Below are positions 25,693 to 34,513 of a stretch of DNA of 60,075 bases, one piece after another. A program made the translations under genes and the position numbers. The stretch is from DATMQA01 sp035566895. Lineage in GTDB: Bacteria > Verrucomicrobiota > Verrucomicrobiia > Limisphaerales > UBA8199. Numbering within the stretch: position 1 is the first letter of the stretch; each line of letters starts with the position of its first letter. The stretch covers positions 1 through 60,075 of the forward strand of contig DATMQA010000028.1 in the NCBI GenBank assembly GCA_035566895.1, written 5' to 3'. Below the pieces are notes generated by a model. The model worked only from the letters and a program-made list of their open reading frames with translations. It did no database searches and was not told the DNA's origin.

Positions 25693-25825
25693 GGAGTGCA
25701 GAGTGCGGAGTGCAGAGTGCAGAGTGGGTGGCGGCGGGATGGGGGATGCGGGAAACGTGAACCGTAAAACGTGAAACGTAAAACGTGAAACGTGAAACGT
25801 GAAACGTGAAACGTGAAACGTGAAA
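25693..25825. repeat. GAGTGCA 7-mers and CGTGAAA/CGTAAAA heptamer array
   Basis: GAGTGCA-type units (about five, 25693-25727) are separated by ~27 bp from about ten CGTGAAA/CGTAAAA units (25755-25825). Together they fill most of the 207-bp ccsA-hemA junction. Confidence 0.92.
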
Positions 25826-25894
25826 AGCGGTCAGGAACATCGTTCATTAATCGCCCGTCGTCACCCGTTACTTCGTCACTCGCCACTTTCCGGT

Positions 25895-26722
25895 TCATGG
25901 ATGGTGGAGGGAGTCGAGGGCGTTAGTGCCCCAGAAGGTTAAGAGCACGAAAGCAAAACTCCCGATGGCTCCGAGGGCGAACCGCCGTCCGCCCTGCGAG
26001 AACTTCCAACGCATCACGATGAGCCCCAGGTAGATCAACCAGACCAGCGCCGACCAAACGATCTTGGGCGAGCCGCGATAGGCCTGGGGATTGGGCATCT
26101 GCGCCAGGGCGTAGGCGCCGATGGCGAGTCCGAGACTTAGCAGAATGAACCCGGCGACCAGCAGCCGCCCCATGACGACCTCGAGCCTTTGGATGGGGGG
26201 GAGCACTGAAAAGATGGCCTGCAACTTGTGCAGTTTGAGATTGTGCTCCTGCGTCAGGTACATGAGGGCGGCGATCGAGCTGAGGCCGAAGGCGCCGTAG
26301 GCCAAGGAGAGGAGCGCCGCATGCACGCTGGTCCAGACCACCGGCAGGTCCGGGTTGACGTTCCGCGGCGTGTCCAGCGAAGGCATCAGCGCAAAGATGC
26401 CGATACCGAAGAGCAGGGGCGCGGCAAACGCACCCAGGAATCGCAAGCGGGACCAGAGCCCCAACACCAGATAAACTGCGACAATGCTCCACATCGCAAA
26501 GGTGGTCGCCTCAAACAGGTTGGTAACGGGGCAATGATTCAGCCGGAACCCGCGCAGGAACATCGAGGTGGTGTGCAGTCCAAAAGCGGCCAGCAGCAGG
26601 AGATAATTGACATGGTCATCGCGGCGAAAGCCTTTCCGCCACAAGAAAACCGAATATAGCGTACTCAATCCGTAAAGGATTACGGCGAGCGCGAAGAAAT
26701 GTCTGTCAGTGAACCAAGCCAC
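25895..26722 (-). CDS. ccsA: Cytochrome c assembly protein CcsA/HemX-like
   Basis: A 275-residue inner-membrane protein with about eight helices of the CcmC/CcsA heme-handling family. It shows LHTTSMFLRGFRLNHCPVTN, then FEATTFAMW near residue 70, a shortened version of the tryptophan-rich heme motif. VWTSVHAALLSLAYGAFGLS contains a conserved His, and the ALDSLHHP end supplies others. Such HemX-like proteins often sit beside hemA and can affect HemA levels or deliver heme for cytochrome c maturation; which applies here is not decided. It starts with GTG and leads the ccsA-hemA-hemC group. Confidence 0.86.
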   Translation of the reverse strand: MAWFTDRHFFALAVILYGLSTLYSVFLWRKGFRRDDHVNYLLLLAAFGLHTTSMFLRGFRLNHCPVTNLFEATTFAMWSIVAVYLVLGLWSRLRFLGAFAAPLLFGIGIFALMPSLDTPRNVNPDLPVVWTSVHAALLSLAYGAFGLSSIAALMYLTQEHNLKLHKLQAIFSVLPPIQRLEVVMGRLLVAGFILLSLGLAIGAYALAQMPNPQAYRGSPKIVWSALVWLIYLGLIVMRWKFSQGGRRFALGAIGSFAFVLLTFWGTNALDSLHHP

Positions 26723-26783
26723 GTCGAACAGGGTAACCCTTGAGAGGACGGGCGCAAGAGTAAACCCGAAATCCGAATTGGAC

Positions 26784-26813
26784 GGCAGGATGATTAAGGC
26801 AGAATGATTCCGC
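26784..26813. repeat. GGCAGAATGATT repeat copy
   Basis: GGCAGGATGATTAAGGCAGA then ATGATTCCGCC, preceded by AACCCGAAATCCGAATTGGA at 26763-26782. It matches the composite at 13790-13916 in motif order and lies between the subtilase gene end and the ccsA start. Confidence 0.8.
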
Positions 26814-26884
26814 CATAACTCATTGGCGCAATTGTTTTGGAGCGCTTTTGGATTTTGGAGCGCGGATTTGAACCTGGCCAGCGC

Positions 26885-28351
26885 TCACTTGCCGCCGGCG
26901 ATTTTGATGCCGAAATTCTTTTGGATAAATGACTGGGCCTGGGCCGTGGTGGACTGATTGGCATCCATATAGCCGGCCGCAGTGCCGCTGGTGAAGGCCG
27001 CCGCCGGGGAAGTACCCACCACGGACCAGGGCTGGTTATTGTAAACAATCATGCTGGTGCCGGGCGCGCCCAAGGAAATCCAGCTCCCATGGTCCGCGTA
27101 GGAGGCGATGTGGGTCGGGTCGCTGAGGGCGGTCACCGGATTGACGCCTTGATAACCGGCCGGATAGATCAGGCTCGAGTCTCCGGTATTCCCGGCCGCC
27201 GCGACCACGAGGATGTTATTGGCCAGCGCACTCTGGATGATGCTTTGCAGGAAAGGGCTGTCGCCAGGGCTGCCGAGGCTCAGATTGATAATCTTGGCTC
27301 CATTATTGCCCGCTTGCTGGATGCCGCTGGCTACATCGAAAGTGGTGGTGGTCTCGTTTGGGCCAAATACATCTACGGGCAGAATCTGGACTGAGGTATT
27401 CCCGGCGGTCATTGACTGAATGCTGCGGAGTAGTGTCTCAGCCATCGAGGTGCCGTGCGAGGGGGAGTTTGGATCCAGTTGGGAATCGCCGGCCACCGAG
27501 ATTTGTTTGAGCACGAATTGGTCGAGATTGTTGCCCAACGGTTGGACAGCGGTATCCACCAGGCCGACAATCACCCGGCCACTGTCGGGCGGGGGTTTAA
27601 TTTGCAACTGCGGTGGCGAGACAGAGCTGCCGCCGGACTGCAGGGGGTGAGGGGCAGGCGGGGGGTCCACGGTGTAGTTGCTGTCCACAGAGGCGACATC
27701 GGAATTGCCGGTGAGTTGTTCGCGAGCTGAGTCGGCGGCTGCCTGGTCGTCGAATTGGAGCCGATAGGCGTTTAAACCGTCAATTCGACCGATTACCTTC
27801 GCGCCCAATTTCCGGGCCAGGTCGTCGATTTTGGCTCCGGGTTTGAGCCGAACGATCAGTTCGTTGGCGAGCAGTTTCGATTTGGCAGCGGCGTCGTTGG
27901 CCGGGGGGACCAATTGGGTGGCATTCTGCCGGGAAGTGCGAAAGACATAAAGCCGGGTGCCGGCATTGGTGGTGGCCGGCATCAGAGCGTAGTTCACGTC
28001 TCCCAGCAACAACGGCAGCGCTTCACCCGGGCGGAGGTTCTCAAACTTGGCAGAGACGGTGTGCCCCGTCTCAGGTTCCATAAACACGTGCCATCGGGTT
28101 GCCGTGGCGATTTTCTCCAGCACATTAAAAAGCCTAGCGGTTTTGATGTCAGCGGTGACGCGGTCCCGGTTGGTGTTCCAGGAGAGAGTGTCCACGGCGG
28201 AGGCGGAAAAGGAGGCCGCGCAAAGCAGGACCAGCCAAAAAGCCAAGAGCGCGCGATAGGGCGCTGCTCGGCGGGCGGGTGGGCACGACGTTGTGACGGA
28301 GCTAATCGCAATCATTCCTGCTTTGTCAGACTGGCTTGCCGGGGTGTGCAT
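26885..28351 (-). CDS. Exported subtilase (S8) with N-terminal STN-like domain
   Basis: A 488-residue secreted serine peptidase. A signal helix (ALLAFWLVLLCAASFSASA, to ~51) is followed by residues ~62-138, which resemble the short STN domain of secretins and TonB-dependent transducers (RLFNVLEKIATATRWHVFME, then SAKFENLRPGEALPLLLGDV). Residues ~163-228 look like a fervidolysin-type propeptide. The catalytic domain carries D266 in VGLVDTAV, H299 in SHGTSMAE, the oxyanion Asn in AAAGN and S448 in VVGTSPAAAF. The domain order is unusual. The ATG at 28351 has AGGCG eight bases upstream; M13 is an alternative. It is the last gene of a leftward secreted-protein set. Confidence 0.85.
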   Translation of the reverse strand: MHTPASQSDKAGMIAISSVTTSCPPARRAAPYRALLAFWLVLLCAASFSASAVDTLSWNTNRDRVTADIKTARLFNVLEKIATATRWHVFMEPETGHTVSAKFENLRPGEALPLLLGDVNYALMPATTNAGTRLYVFRTSRQNATQLVPPANDAAAKSKLLANELIVRLKPGAKIDDLARKLGAKVIGRIDGLNAYRLQFDDQAAADSAREQLTGNSDVASVDSNYTVDPPPAPHPLQSGGSSVSPPQLQIKPPPDSGRVIVGLVDTAVQPLGNNLDQFVLKQISVAGDSQLDPNSPSHGTSMAETLLRSIQSMTAGNTSVQILPVDVFGPNETTTTFDVASGIQQAGNNGAKIINLSLGSPGDSPFLQSIIQSALANNILVVAAAGNTGDSSLIYPAGYQGVNPVTALSDPTHIASYADHGSWISLGAPGTSMIVYNNQPWSVVGTSPAAAFTSGTAAGYMDANQSTTAQAQSFIQKNFGIKIAGGK

Positions 28352-28377
28352 TCAAAGTTCGCCTGGCTCAAACATAC

Positions 28378-30975
28378 TCACTCGGAGGACCGAACGCGAT
28401 AGAAACGTTGCGGCGACGGCAGGTTGGTGTCGGCCCAACGCGCGGCGGAGTTGGAAGGAACCAGGCTGGTGGTGAGTTGAAAGGGGGTAGCGAGGTTGGT
28501 CGTGCTCAGAACGTCATAACCGCGGCCAGCGGCAGCGGGCCAGAGGAGCGTGGGTGGAGGATTGGTAATGGCGATTGGAAACGGCGCGTCCGCTCCGATG
28601 AGGCGAATCCATTTTGTTTGGGTGCGATATTGTTTCCCGCTGCTGGCGGTGACCAGGGCGTAGAATGGATGGAGCCCGATGCCCAGGTTAGTGCCGGCGA
28701 CCGCAAAGAGGGCGTTGGACTGGTTGCGGACGCTGCCGAGCGAGCCGCCGGTGCTGAACAACTCGATTTTGCTGATGTTGTTGGTGCTGGCGACGACAGA
28801 GAATTGGAGAGTGCCTTCGACCGCGGAATTGGTATCGCCGACGAGGGTGGCGAAAGTCGCGGCGAGGGAAGTGTTCTGGATTTGAATGTTCTGCGCGACA
28901 CGCTTTTGGGTCCGGACATGACTCCCTTCATAGACCACAGCAGTTAATTCATGAAAACCGTCAGCCTGAACGGCGGTGCTAAAAGGGAACGTGAGCGCCA
29001 GGTTCGTTACCCCGGCGGTGACATAGAGATGATTGCGCGGCTGGAGGTCGGGGTGGTTATCGGTCACCGTCCAGGTGCCAGATGGGGAAATCGAAAAATC
29101 CGCAGCAGAAGAACCGGTGAGAGCGACCTGAATCGTGGCAGCGTTCCAGCCGGCAGCACGCGGATAGACATTAAACTCGGCGGCGTGGTCGTTAGTATCA
29201 ACATGGACAGAGTAATCGATAAAATCAGCGGCCAGACACCCGTCACCAGCCGACAGCGCGGGATTGCCGTTCACACCATTCACAAGGTTGGAAACCATCA
29301 GTGGAATGGTGGAGCCGGACGCGGGATTGGTCACGCCGAGGTTCACGATGCTGCCGTTGGTTTTGGTTACGCTCAGCAGCAGCCAGGAACCGGGCAAGGG
29401 AGGGTCGTTCGTGGACATGTTCACGACGAGGTTGTGCCGGCCAAAGGCAATGGTATCGAGAAAATTGGTGCGGCTAGCGGCGATGAAAGTTGTGGGCGCA
29501 GAGCCCACGGAGACAGTCGTAAAACCCAAAACCGTAGCTTGCGCGCCGGTTTTACTGCTATCCATCGAGCGCAGCTCGATGCGATCGCCGTGGGCGAACG
29601 CCGCGACTTTGGTGAGGTTGGAATAGCCGGTCTCATTGAGTCGAGAAGTAAGATTGGAGGCGACGGATTGGAGCGTGGCATTTGCCGGCACGAAATAATT
29701 GGTGGCGAATCCGTTGAGAGTAAGGTGGAGGTTATCGTTTGGCTGGGGTGGAATGTTGGTCAGCGTCTGGAGCCAAAGGCCATCCAGGAAAAGGTCCACC
29801 TGTTGGACCGGGTGATTCGCGTCGCTGGCATTAAACTCCAACGACAGGTTCGTCGTGCCGGCCAGGACAGGAATGAGCGGCAAACTCAGCCAGGACCCGC
29901 CGGCCGGCTGCGCGAACGGGGCGGCCAAAGGTTCGCCCACCAGCACGCCCTGGTAAGGATTGGTCAAGCTCTGATAATAGCATTCGGCCAGGGTGAAGCC
30001 ACGCGCCTGATAAAAGTAAACCTCCGGCGAGGGGAATTTCTCCAAATAATTGCATGGTTCGCTCAGGGTGCCGTAGCTGCCGGAGGCGCCGGCCGCCAGC
30101 AGAGAGAGGATGCTCAGATGTCCGCTGTTATCGGTGAGGAACAACCCGCCGTAAGAAGTGAGATTGTCAGCCAGACCGCCAGGCGCAAACGCAACACCTC
30201 CCACAGTATAGGAGTAGGCACCGCTTTCGAATCCGAGAATGTTGCCGAAGCCATAGATGGAAAAAACGTTGGTTTGTTGCATGGAATAATTGCCACGCAA
30301 CCGGGCATCGAAAATAGCGTTGTCGAAAAGCACGTAGCGCACGTTCCGGTCCACGTCGCTGCTTTTGGCCAAATAGACCGTTTGGGTGGGGAAGCTGGAA
30401 TCGCTTGAGACACCGCTATCGACGATTCGTTTGGCCAGGGCCAGGTTGCTCGAGGTCATCATCACAGACAGGAAGGAGTTGCTCCCGGCACCGGTCGGCG
30501 GAATGGACCGGAAGATGTCCTCAGTCCCGGCGTAAAGATTGGTCGAACCCAGGGCCATTGAGCAGGGCGGGTTGGGATCGGGCTTCCAGCCGTAGAACAG
30601 CGCCGAGGAGCTGCTGTTGTTATTGTAAATATTGGTGGTGGTGGTGATGAGATAAGGGATATCCATGCAAACGGCCACGTAGTCGATTTGATTGGTCAAC
30701 TGACGGCCGGCGAGCATGGCCAGGAGCGGGTTGTAAAGGTTGGTCGCGAAAGCCGAGATGTCCCACATCAGCGGGTCGCCGGTCCAATTAATGCGCAAGA
30801 CGTTCTGGGGCGGAACCTGGCGCCGCTCACAGTAATAGTTCCCCAACTGGAGTGAGTTAGTACTGGTTTGATTTACCACCACCAGGACATTGAGCCCGCT
30901 GCCCCCGGCCCAAGCCCGCCCTGCCAGGGCGCACAATAACACCAATGCCGGCCCGGGCTGCCAACGCGATTTCAT
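28378..30975 (-). CDS. TIGR03790-family secreted protein
   Basis: An 865-residue protein with a signal peptide (PALVLLCALAGRAWAGGSG). The next segment, LNVLVVVNQTSTNSLQLGNY then YCERRQVPPQNVLRI, matches the TIGR03790 family known from Verrucomicrobia, Planctomycetes and relatives, whose function is unknown. Residues to ~350 form this domain (IDYVAVCMDIPYLI, GGLADNLTSYGGLFL, YQARGFTLAECYYQSL, VLVGEPLAAPFA). The rest is Ig-like or beta-rich, ending in a common verrucomicrobial tail (YDVLSTTNLATPFQLTTSLV ... QRFYRVRSSE). It starts 26 bp upstream of the subtilase gene's stop side and follows DUF362; shared export suggests related envelope roles (inference). Confidence 0.85.
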   Translation of the reverse strand: MKSRWQPGPALVLLCALAGRAWAGGSGLNVLVVVNQTSTNSLQLGNYYCERRQVPPQNVLRINWTGDPLMWDISAFATNLYNPLLAMLAGRQLTNQIDYVAVCMDIPYLITTTTNIYNNNSSSSALFYGWKPDPNPPCSMALGSTNLYAGTEDIFRSIPPTGAGSNSFLSVMMTSSNLALAKRIVDSGVSSDSSFPTQTVYLAKSSDVDRNVRYVLFDNAIFDARLRGNYSMQQTNVFSIYGFGNILGFESGAYSYTVGGVAFAPGGLADNLTSYGGLFLTDNSGHLSILSLLAAGASGSYGTLSEPCNYLEKFPSPEVYFYQARGFTLAECYYQSLTNPYQGVLVGEPLAAPFAQPAGGSWLSLPLIPVLAGTTNLSLEFNASDANHPVQQVDLFLDGLWLQTLTNIPPQPNDNLHLTLNGFATNYFVPANATLQSVASNLTSRLNETGYSNLTKVAAFAHGDRIELRSMDSSKTGAQATVLGFTTVSVGSAPTTFIAASRTNFLDTIAFGRHNLVVNMSTNDPPLPGSWLLLSVTKTNGSIVNLGVTNPASGSTIPLMVSNLVNGVNGNPALSAGDGCLAADFIDYSVHVDTNDHAAEFNVYPRAAGWNAATIQVALTGSSAADFSISPSGTWTVTDNHPDLQPRNHLYVTAGVTNLALTFPFSTAVQADGFHELTAVVYEGSHVRTQKRVAQNIQIQNTSLAATFATLVGDTNSAVEGTLQFSVVASTNNISKIELFSTGGSLGSVRNQSNALFAVAGTNLGIGLHPFYALVTASSGKQYRTQTKWIRLIGADAPFPIAITNPPPTLLWPAAAGRGYDVLSTTNLATPFQLTTSLVPSNSAARWADTNLPSPQRFYRVRSSE

Positions 30976-31127
30976 AGCCTACTCTCGCTGAGGTCACGAA
31001 CAGAGTAAAGCCGAGGCGAAAGCGAGCGCAGTGGTACCGAGCTGCGGGAACGAATTGAGCCGCGTTTCATCCCATTCGGCGAGCCGTGAGTCGAATTCGT
31101 CAGGGCGGCCAGCCGCGTTCCAAAATG

Positions 31128-32318
31128 TCAGTTCGTCAGGGGGCTGAAGAGGGAGGCGTTAGTGCCAACAGTGGTCGCTGAAGCGAAGCTAAGGGTCTCC
31201 AGGCGAATCCGTTTGATATCATTGACACCCAACTCGAGCAGAGCGGCGTTGGAATAGAGGTCAAGGTTTTGGGTTACGGCAGGGGCCTGGGCGGCGCGGC
31301 GCTGGCGCACCAGTTCATTCAGCGAAAGCACGTCCAGCGCGACCGGGTCCTTGCTGAAGCGCAGTTCATTGAGCATTGCCGAATAGTGGAGCAGTCCGCG
31401 CTCGCCACCTTCGTACTGGCAGATCAAGGCATCAACGACACTCAGCACCACCTTGTCGCTCAGGTAAGGCATGGCATAAATCTCCGGAACGGCGTTAGCC
31501 AGCCGCCCGGTGTCGGATTCAAACCGGGCGAAGTTATCGACGCTGCCGGCCGCGAGACTATAGAGGTTGCCCGAGACGCCCGCCTCGTTGTGATTTAATA
31601 GCGGGGTCACGTTGATAATCCTGGTTATCTCCCGGCTGACGAGTTTGGAGACGAACGATTTGCGGCCGACCCCGGTGGTCTTCCGGCCGAACTCGAAATC
31701 GCCCCAAACCAGATCCCCCAGCAACGGCGAATCATAAAACGCGGTCTCATCGTAGCCGGCATCAGCGCTGCCGGCCACCCGAATGCCGTAGTGCGCGGCC
31801 AACTCGAAAAAGCCCGCCAGGCGCAAGTCCACCACTCGCTTGTCCCAAACCACAATCCGTTGGGGCGGCACGCCCGCGGCCAGCAAACCCTCCACGACCG
31901 CCGCGACAACCGCCGGCCGCGTGCCGCTGTTGGGGCCCGGCACAGAATAAACCTTGATGCCAACGACGTCGGTGGTGGAGACAACGCCGTTAGTGAACAC
32001 CGCGTTGCGCCACGCCTCGGCGAGACTGGCCTTGCCGGTAAGGTTGGTGATGGCGCACTTCACCATCGCCGGAATTCGTTCCTGGCGCGGACGAAAGGCT
32101 TCCGTTGCGTCCGGGTCCCGCACCGTCACGACAAGGGCGTGGGGGCCGTTCGTGCCGGACGAGGAAGGTTCTGCGGCGGGCGAGGCGGCAAAGCCGGCCG
32201 GCAGGAGCAAAACAGACAGCAGCGCAAGCACGCGCGCCGGCGCGGAAGCGTGGCGAAGCGCACGCGCGCTCTTCGAGGTCACGCGGCGCAAAAGCATTCG
32301 GTGCGGGCTAAAAAACAT
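31128..32318 (-). CDS. Secreted DUF362-domain protein
   Basis: A 396-residue protein with a basic start (LLRRVTSKSARALRHASAPA) and a signal helix (RVLALLSVLLLPAGFAASPA). The DUF362 core follows: VVGIKVYSVPGPNSGTRPAV, VEGLLAAGVPPQRIVVWDKR, NVTPLLNHNEAGVSGNLYSL and VVLSVVDALICQYEGG. DUF362 proteins are sometimes fused to ferredoxin domains; no Fe-S cysteines are present here, and the biochemical role is unknown. The gene diverges from the TPR lipoprotein gene with only ~37 bp between starts, so both promoters must overlap the opposite coding region. It lies upstream of the TIGR03790 gene across 152 bp. Confidence 0.85.
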   Translation of the reverse strand: MFFSPHRMLLRRVTSKSARALRHASAPARVLALLSVLLLPAGFAASPAAEPSSSGTNGPHALVVTVRDPDATEAFRPRQERIPAMVKCAITNLTGKASLAEAWRNAVFTNGVVSTTDVVGIKVYSVPGPNSGTRPAVVAAVVEGLLAAGVPPQRIVVWDKRVVDLRLAGFFELAAHYGIRVAGSADAGYDETAFYDSPLLGDLVWGDFEFGRKTTGVGRKSFVSKLVSREITRIINVTPLLNHNEAGVSGNLYSLAAGSVDNFARFESDTGRLANAVPEIYAMPYLSDKVVLSVVDALICQYEGGERGLLHYSAMLNELRFSKDPVALDVLSLNELVRQRRAAQAPAVTQNLDLYSNAALLELGVNDIKRIRLETLSFASATTVGTNASLFSPLTN

Positions 32319-32355
32319 TCGACACTTTCAGCTTCTAATGATACCACCACGCTCG

Positions 32356-34167
32356 ATGCTGACCATCAAAAATCAGGTCGGCCAACATGTTATCCTGCTG
32401 GTGGCCGCTGTCACGCTGTTTGCCGGGTGCGGTCCGGCCGGCCCGCGGGCCCTGTTCAAAGGCAAGAAATTGATCGAAGCCGGGCGCTACGAGGAAGCGA
32501 TCGCAAAGCTCAAGACTGCAACTTTGTTCCTCAACACCAATGCACAGGCCTGGAATTACCTCGGGCTGGCTTACCATCAGGCGGGGCAGAGCGAAGAAGC
32601 CGCCAAGGCCTACAGCCATGCTCTCGCCCTGGATCACGACCTGAGCGAGGCCCACTACAACCTCGGCTGCCTCTGGCTGGCTCAAAACAAGTTCGAGGCC
32701 GCCAAGACCGAGTTCACCGCCTTTACCCTGCGCCGGAGCAATTCGCTTGAAGGTTTCCTGAAACTCGGCACAACCGAGTTGCGTTCACACGAGTTGGCTG
32801 CGGCCGAAAAAACCTTCAACGAGGCCCTCCGGCTGAGTCCGCAGAATCCCGAAGCACTGAGCGGCCTGGGGCTCGTTCGGCTGCAACGCGGACGCCCCGA
32901 TGAGGCCGCGCAACATTTTAACAAGGCCCTCAAGCAGCAGCCCGATTACGCCCCCGCGCTACTTAACCTCGCTATTGTTCAGCAGGAATACCTGAACGAG
33001 CGGACCGCGGCCTTGCAAAAGTACCGTGAGTACCTTGCATCGCGGCCACCACCCGAAAACGCTGACTCGGTGAGGGCCGTCGTTCGCCAGCTCGAACAGG
33101 AACTTGCCTCCGGCCCACGCCCGGTCTCATTGACTGCTGCGCCTCAACCGAACACCAATTCGTCGGCTGTGAAGCCCGTGCCCTACGAGTCTGGCCATAT
33201 GACAACTGTTCCAAAGGCACCTCCGACCAACGCGTCTCACCTCGCAACGATTCCTAAAGCCGACGCCACGGCAAGCGCTTCAAGACCCGCTCCCGCGACC
33301 AATGTCCCGAAGCCGGTGGTGGCGGTTGCTCCCGCTCCCACAGTGCCTTTGGAAATGGTAAAGCTTTCTGACGAGCCGGTACTCAAACCCGCGGAAGACC
33401 TTTCACCACTTTCAAGCACCCCCCGGAGTTCGCCATCCCAGTCTGCTCAAGCCACCTCCTCTGTGCCGGCCGGACCGCAGGAATCAAAAACCGGGAGGCA
33501 CACCTTGCTTCAGCGTCCAAACCCGTCGGGCCTGCAGAGCAATGAGCAGGCGTCAGCCTGGCGCGGTGCTTCAGCAGCAGATGCTGACCCGGGCTCAGAG
33601 GATACGGCTGCCACGTTAACGCCGGATGGGCTTAGCAGCGGCACTTCGTCCGCGGCTCGCTACGTATATAAAACGACGCGTAAACCTGCGCCGGGAAACC
33701 GTGCGGACGCGGAGCGCTCTTTTGCACAAGGAGTGCAGGCGCAAGAGGCCCAGCGCCTTCCGGAAGCCATTCAGGCGTATCGCCGGGCCGCGCAAGTGGA
33801 CCCGAGCTATTTCGACGCCTATTACAATCTCGGGCTGGCGGCTTCCGCATTGGGGAACCTGCCGCTGGCACTCAGCGCCTATGAAAGCGCCCTGGCCGTG
33901 CGGTCAGAATCGCTGGATGCGCGCTACAATTTTGCATTATTGCTCAAGCAGGCCAACTACCCCCTGGATGCGGCTCAGGAACTGGAGAAGTTGTTGGTCA
34001 AATTCCCCAACGACAGCCGCACACATCTGGCGCTGGGCAACCTTTACGCCCAGCAACTTCATCAACCAGCCAAGGCGCGCAGCCATTACCTGAAGGTTTT
34101 GGAAATGGATCCACGCAATCCCCAAGCCGGCGCCATCCGCTATTGGCTCACCGACATTCCGCGGTAG
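32356..34167 (+). CDS. TPR-repeat lipoprotein
   Basis: A 603-residue lipoprotein whose signal ends in a lipobox, TLFAGCG, with the lipidated Cys at residue 25. Residues ~30-225 hold five or six tetratricopeptide repeats (NAQAWNYLGLAYHQAGQSEE, SEAHYNLGCLWLAQNKFEAA, NPEALSGLGLVRLQRGRPDE). A Pro/Ser/Thr/Ala-rich linker spans ~250-470, with two similar units (MTTVPKA, LATIPKA). Three or four further TPRs end the protein (YFDAYYNLGLAASALGNLPL). It is probably a membrane-anchored scaffold. The ATG at 32356 gives a normal lipoprotein signal; an ATG 18 bp upstream also works, and the open frame further upstream is antisense to DUF362. Confidence 0.86.
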   Translation: MLTIKNQVGQHVILLVAAVTLFAGCGPAGPRALFKGKKLIEAGRYEEAIAKLKTATLFLNTNAQAWNYLGLAYHQAGQSEEAAKAYSHALALDHDLSEAHYNLGCLWLAQNKFEAAKTEFTAFTLRRSNSLEGFLKLGTTELRSHELAAAEKTFNEALRLSPQNPEALSGLGLVRLQRGRPDEAAQHFNKALKQQPDYAPALLNLAIVQQEYLNERTAALQKYREYLASRPPPENADSVRAVVRQLEQELASGPRPVSLTAAPQPNTNSSAVKPVPYESGHMTTVPKAPPTNASHLATIPKADATASASRPAPATNVPKPVVAVAPAPTVPLEMVKLSDEPVLKPAEDLSPLSSTPRSSPSQSAQATSSVPAGPQESKTGRHTLLQRPNPSGLQSNEQASAWRGASAADADPGSEDTAATLTPDGLSSGTSSAARYVYKTTRKPAPGNRADAERSFAQGVQAQEAQRLPEAIQAYRRAAQVDPSYFDAYYNLGLAASALGNLPLALSAYESALAVRSESLDARYNFALLLKQANYPLDAAQELEKLLVKFPNDSRTHLALGNLYAQQLHQPAKARSHYLKVLEMDPRNPQAGAIRYWLTDIPR

Positions 34168-34188
34168 GTGCCTGACGAGGTCGAACCC

Positions 34189-34224
34189 AGTCCCGTCTGG
34201 ATAGCCATCTACCCAGACGGGGCT
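34189..34224. terminator. Bidirectional hairpin between convergent genes
   Basis: CCCGTCTGG (34192-34200) pairs with CCAGACGGG (34213-34221) over a 12-nt loop, with flanking G-U and A-T extension. It sits between the stops of the TPR gene (+) and the small lipoprotein gene (-), where a shared terminator is expected. No U-tract is present. Confidence 0.5.
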
Positions 34225-34246
34225 CCTTGGCCTGCTGACGCAGAAA

Positions 34247-34513
34247 TCAGGGGTTGCTGCTCGAAGAATTGGTATTGGTAAGCGAACCACTGGTGCTGCC
34301 GCCTAGCGTGGTGGCCCCACCCTGGCTGGAGCTGCTCGGTGTGATGCTGCTGGGTGTAGTGGTGCTGAGCGTGGTGGTGCTGGGCGTATTGGTCATTCTG
34401 CTGCTGCCGCTGCTGGCGCCGCCCGGTTGGTCGCTTGTGCCGCCCGTATTGCTTTGCTCACTGCAGCCGACAAGTAACAAAGCAGCGCTTAGAATCAGGA
34501 TCGTTCTTTTCAT
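34247..34513 (-). CDS. Small Ser/Thr-rich lipoprotein
   Basis: An 88-residue protein with a lipoprotein signal (MKRTILILSAALLLVGCSEQ, lipidated Cys at residue 17). The mature 71 residues are almost entirely Ser, Thr, Gly, Asn and Pro (TLSTTTPSSITPSSSSQGGA) with no globular domain. Such tails can be flexible surface linkers or O-glycosylation targets in other bacteria; here that is only inference. It may be an independent transcript, since it converges on the TPR lipoprotein gene and lies downstream of the ABC transporter's terminator hairpin. Confidence 0.72.
   Translation of the reverse strand: MKRTILILSAALLLVGCSEQSNTGGTSDQPGGASSGSSRMTNTPSTTTLSTTTPSSITPSSSSQGGATTLGGSTSGSLTNTNSSSSNP

Noticed and set aside
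11657..25825. Short tandem arrays as possible CRISPR arrays
   Set aside because: Units are 6-10 bp and contiguous with no spacers of constant size, and no cas genes are present.
25688..25840. A 51-codon N-terminal extension of HemA
   Set aside because: The extra residues are translated GAGTGCA and CGTGAAA repeats, and HemA normally begins at the MPLVVIGLSH start.
31954..32355. A 134-codon extension of the TPR lipoprotein
   Set aside because: It lies antisense to DUF362, is Arg/Ser-rich, and would bury the clear lipoprotein signal.
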